A DNA stretch of 8,712 nucleotides from a bacterium (GTDB lineage: Bacteria; Caldisericota; Caldisericia; B22-G15): positions 1 through 8,712 of the forward strand of contig JAAYUH010000094.1 in the NCBI GenBank assembly GCA_012517755.1. The letters run 5' to 3'. The notes beneath the pieces were generated by a model. The model searched no databases and was not told the DNA's origin. It was given only the letters and a program-made list of their open reading frames with translations. Of this stretch, positions 6,522 to 8,712 are shown piece by piece (the stretch's first letter is position 1; the number at the start of each line of letters is the position of its first letter). Position numbers and translations under genes: made by a program.

Positions 6522-6815
6522 ATGTATTGCGTAAGCTATAACTATAAGTTGAGAAAGGGTAGAAGTGTAGAAGAATTTAAAGTATGGCTTGACAGTGTAA
6601 TGCCTCTTCTTGAAAATATATGTGGAGTTAAATACCATTATGTTTTTCAACTACTTGAACCTGAGGATGAAATAATTCATGTAGTTTATTTTATGGAAGA
6701 TATTAAAAAATGGAGGGAAGAGACAAATTCTCTATACATAAAGGAATTTGTTCAGGATCTAAACCTAATAACAAATCTTCCCTCCACAGAAACCAAATAC
6801 TTCCAAGAAGTCTAA
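6522..6815 (+). CDS. Small protein of unknown function, 97 residues
   Basis: I do not recognise this protein. It begins MYCVSYNYKLRKGRSVEEFK, continues with an amphipathic stretch containing VWLDSVMPLLENICGV, a strand-like YHYVFQLL, then EIIHVVYFMEDIKKW and a Leu-rich C-terminal helix. The order strand-helix-strand-strand-helix, with a YFM-x-DI-x-KW segment, would suit a dimeric alpha/beta-barrel (ferredoxin-like) protein, but that is a guess from pattern only. It is soluble, with no signal peptide or membrane segment. The start is strongly supported by AAGGAGG (6511-6517) four bases upstream. It is transcribed away from bioY, and its TAA lies only one base from the stop of the opposite-strand pump gene, so it appears isolated. 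Good Shine-Dalgarno and ordinary composition support a real gene. Confidence 0.75.
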   Translation: MYCVSYNYKLRKGRSVEEFKVWLDSVMPLLENICGVKYHYVFQLLEPEDEIIHVVYFMEDIKKWREETNSLYIKEFVQDLNLITNLPSTETKYFQEV

Positions 6816-6816
6816 A

Positions 6817-7944
6817 TCATCCTGCGAACAGAGTAATAAATAAACCTGCTACAGCTGCACTTCCGATAAGACCTGCTACATTAGGGCCCATTGCATGCAT
6901 TAATAAGTAATTATTTAGGTTTTCTTTTCTTGCCACATCTTGGGTTACTCTGGCAGCCATTGGTACAGCTGCAACACCAGCAGAACCAATAAGAGGATTT
7001 ATCTTACCACCACTCAGGAAACAGAAAAGTTTCCCTAAAAGTAGTCCACCTATTGTACCAAAAATGAAAGCAACTAAACCAAGCCCTACAATTTCCAAAG
7101 TCTTTATTGTAAGAAAACTTTCTGCTTTCATGGTCGAACCAATTGTAAGTGCAAGAAATAGGGTACAGACATTTATAATTTCATTCTGTGTACTCTTGCT
7201 GAATCTCTCCACTACACCACTCTCTCTTATAAGATTTCCAAGCATTAGCATACCAAATAGTGGACCAATTGAAGGAACAAAAAGAATTATTACAATCTCT
7301 GTAATAATTGGAAATAATATCTTTTCTAATTTAGAAACTGGCCTTAACTGTGTCATTACAACTTGTCTTTCTTTTTTAGTTGTGAGTAGTTTCATAAAAG
7401 GTGGTTGTATAATTGGAACAAGAGCCATATAACTATAAGCAGCTAACATTATCGGACCCATCAAATGTGGAGCGAGTTTTATAGTTGTAAATATTGTTGC
7501 TGGACCATCAGCACCACCTATAATTGCAATACTCGCAGCTTCTTTCAAGGGAAATTTTAACAACATTGCAAAAAAGAATGAGACAAATATTCCTAATTGT
7601 GCAGCTCCTCCAAGAAATATAGTTATAGGGTTTGCTATAAGAGGACCAAAATCTGTTAAAGCGCCTAATCCAAGAAATATTAGAACAGGAAATATGGTTG
7701 TCAATACACCATACTGATAAAACCAATTAAAAAGGCCTGTATTAGGGTCATAGAATCCAGAAAGAGGAAGATTAACAAGAATACATCCAATACCAATTGG
7801 TAAAAGCAAAAGTGGTTCAAATTTCTTTGCAATTGCAAGGTAAATTAGAACCAAGCCGATGATTATCATAATTATATTACCTAAAGTAAGGTTTATTAAT
7901 CCTGTTGAATAAAAAATCTGTTTAAAAAATTCTGCTACATCCAT
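6817..7944 (-). CDS. mmdB: Sodium-pumping decarboxylase beta subunit (MmdB/OadB/GcdB family)
   Basis: This membrane subunit decarboxylates carboxybiotin on the carrier protein and uses the energy to export Na+. At 375 residues it matches the shorter MmdB/GcdB forms. IIGGADGPATIF (141-152) holds Asp146, Tyr172 follows in AAYSYMALVP, and KINPLIGSAGVAAVPMAARV (314-333) holds Asn316, Gly320 and Arg332. All correspond, with a constant offset of 57, to D203, Y229, N373, G377 and R389 of Klebsiella OadB as I recall them. The residue that should match Ser382 is Ala325. The C-terminal NYLLMHAMGPNVAGLIGS (345-362) is also family-typical. GGGAG (7955-7951) lies six bases before the ATG, inside the end of the carrier gene; only 2 bp separate the genes. 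I use mmdB because of the gene order; oadB or gcdB cannot be excluded. Confidence 0.92.
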   Translation of the reverse strand: MDVAEFFKQIFYSTGLINLTLGNIIMIIIGLVLIYLAIAKKFEPLLLLPIGIGCILVNLPLSGFYDPNTGLFNWFYQYGVLTTIFPVLIFLGLGALTDFGPLIANPITIFLGGAAQLGIFVSFFFAMLLKFPLKEAASIAIIGGADGPATIFTTIKLAPHLMGPIMLAAYSYMALVPIIQPPFMKLLTTKKERQVVMTQLRPVSKLEKILFPIITEIVIILFVPSIGPLFGMLMLGNLIRESGVVERFSKSTQNEIINVCTLFLALTIGSTMKAESFLTIKTLEIVGLGLVAFIFGTIGGLLLGKLFCFLSGGKINPLIGSAGVAAVPMAARVTQDVARKENLNNYLLMHAMGPNVAGLIGSAAVAGLFITLFAG

Positions 7945-7946
7945 AT

Positions 7947-8366
7947 TTAGCTCCCAGTTTCTAAGATTAATAAAGTTTCTCCAACCTCAACAACATCTCC
8001 TGGTGAGACTTTTATCTCTTTTACAATTCCATCAACAGGAGAGTATATTTCATTTTCCATTTTCATAGCTTCAATCACAACAATTAAATCTCTTTCTTTT
8101 ACCTTATTACCTTCCTTAACATTTACTGACACAATCTTTCCTGGAAGCGGAGCAGTTACAGGATACCCACCTGGAGGAACTTCTACTTCCTTCTTTTGTG
8201 GTGTAGGTTTAGGGGTTGGTGGTGGAGGTGGTGTAACAGGGACTTCTTCTTTAACTTCACCTACTTTTTTTACAACATCTTCCTTCTTTGCTCCCTCTTT
8301 TGTTACCTCTTCAACCTCCACTTCAAATGTTTCACCATCAACAGTTACTCTAAACTTTTTAGCCAT
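7947..8366 (-). CDS. mmdC: Biotin carboxyl carrier protein of the decarboxylase (gamma subunit)
   Basis: This subunit carries carboxybiotin between the carboxyltransferase and the membrane pump. It has 139 residues: an N-terminal strand-rich segment (1-21, FRVTVDGETFEVEVEE), a charged Lys/Glu region, a flexible Pro-rich linker (about 43-57, with PPPPPTPKPTP), and a biotinyl domain (66-139). VIEAMKMENEI (97-107) gives the biotin-accepting Lys at 102, the standard AMKM site. The domain is a separate protein, as in methylmalonyl-CoA and glutaconyl-CoA decarboxylases, and not fused to the alpha subunit as in OadA. GAGGTGG (8377-8371) lies four bases before the ATG. The start overlaps the previous stop by 8 bp (ATGGCTAA) and the next gene follows after 2 bp, so the three are clearly one operon. 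The gene symbol is inferred from the arrangement. Confidence 0.92.
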   Translation of the reverse strand: MAKKFRVTVDGETFEVEVEEVTKEGAKKEDVVKKVGEVKEEVPVTPPPPPTPKPTPQKKEVEVPPGGYPVTAPLPGKIVSVNVKEGNKVKERDLIVVIEAMKMENEIYSPVDGIVKEIKVSPGDVVEVGETLLILETGS

Positions 8367-8712
8367 TTTTCCACCTCTTTTCTTTTATCTTATTTGACAC
8401 ACTTTCACTCTTAATCGCTTTAATGTTCCAAAGATTCACAACATTACTCTCATTTAATTTAAAAAATCTTTTCTCACTCTCCATATAATATGCAATAGTA
8501 GATGAGATAATACTCATCTTTTTAAGTTCATCTCTTCTGCTTACAGGTATTGTAGCTTTTTCTCCTACTATTTTAGTTGCTGGTTTAGCAAGTTGGGTCT
8601 TTTCTGGATGATAAAATATAACTTTAAATAATCTGAGCACAAAGTAAAGAATAAGGAGTACTATAAAGACTACTCCCATTGATAATAGACTAAATATTAC
8701 AAGTTCTGATAA
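8359..8712 (-). CDS. mmdD: Sodium-pumping decarboxylase small membrane subunit (OadG/MmdD-like), 5' end outside window
   Basis: This is the small membrane anchor that holds the decarboxylase complex together. The frame is open from the right edge to TAA at 8361-8359 (117 codons visible). It begins LSELVIFSLLSMGVVFIVLLILYFVLRLFK, a single membrane helix with the S-x-x-x-MG-x-VF pattern of OadG proteins, then a charged cytoplasmic tail rich in Lys and Ser and no recognisable domain. An ATG at 8679 (106 residues) is possible but has no ribosome site and would cut off the start of the helix, so the true start is probably just beyond the window. The tail lacks the His-rich end of Klebsiella OadG, fitting MmdD/GcdD-type delta subunits. 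It overlaps the carrier gene by 8 bp. The next gene upstream should encode the carboxyltransferase alpha subunit. Confidence 0.78.
   Translation of the reverse strand, partial: LSELVIFSLLSMGVVFIVLLILYFVLRLFKVIFYHPEKTQLAKPATKIVGEKATIPVSRRDELKKMSIISSTIAYYMESEKRFFKLNESNVVNLWNIKAIKSESVSNKIKEKRWKNG

Noticed and set aside
7064..7432. Open frame of 122 codons antisense to mmdB
   Set aside because: The opposite strand encodes a well-conserved pump subunit across this entire interval; the antisense reading has no ribosome site or recognisable motif.

Overview
This window comes from an AT-rich bacterial chromosome. Genes are tightly packed, with short overlaps and mostly good Shine-Dalgarno sites. The likely source is an anaerobe, because a sodium-pumping decarboxylase gene cluster is present. 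The taxon cannot be fixed from sequence alone; an uncultured or candidate-phylum lineage is possible. No tRNA, rRNA, CRISPR array or intact transposase was seen.

Layout. (1) 1-190 is the C-terminal end of a D-2-hydroxyacid dehydrogenase, followed by a long AT-rich hairpin (221-257). (2) 298-534 is a cluster of GGATTCCC...GGGAATGAC-type palindromic repeats. It includes a 108-bp tandem duplication that creates a spurious small ORF. (3) 596-5442 is a complete BMP-family nucleoside ABC transporter operon on the + strand: lipoprotein, hairpin terminator/attenuator, double-domain ATPase, then two permeases. The last three genes overlap by 4 bp each (TTGA and ATGA). (4) 5449-5808 has no intact gene. 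On the - strand it carries the decayed remains of an MNT nucleotidyltransferase/HEPN toxin-antitoxin pair, still readable from its C-terminal motifs. (5) 5916-6452 (-) is bioY, the biotin-uptake S component. (6) 6522-6815 (+) is a small unrecognised protein. (7) 6817-8712 (-) is three subunits of a membrane decarboxylase sodium pump, in the order delta/gamma-like anchor, biotin carrier, beta pump. The anchor gene runs off the right edge.

How the genes fit together. The + strand operon should import purine or other nucleosides using ATP. The right-hand cluster resembles the mmdD-mmdC-mmdB order of methylmalonyl-CoA decarboxylase. It has a separate biotin carrier rather than a biotin domain fused to the alpha subunit, so the carboxyltransferase gene probably lies just beyond the right edge. 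BioY lies close by on the same strand and would supply the biotin this enzyme needs, giving a plausible biotin/sodium-energetics neighbourhood.

No clearly new system is visible. The points most worth checking are the MNT/HEPN relic, an apparent Ser-to-Ala change at a position implicated in sodium pumping in the beta subunit, the attenuator inside the transporter operon, and the unrecognised 97-residue protein.
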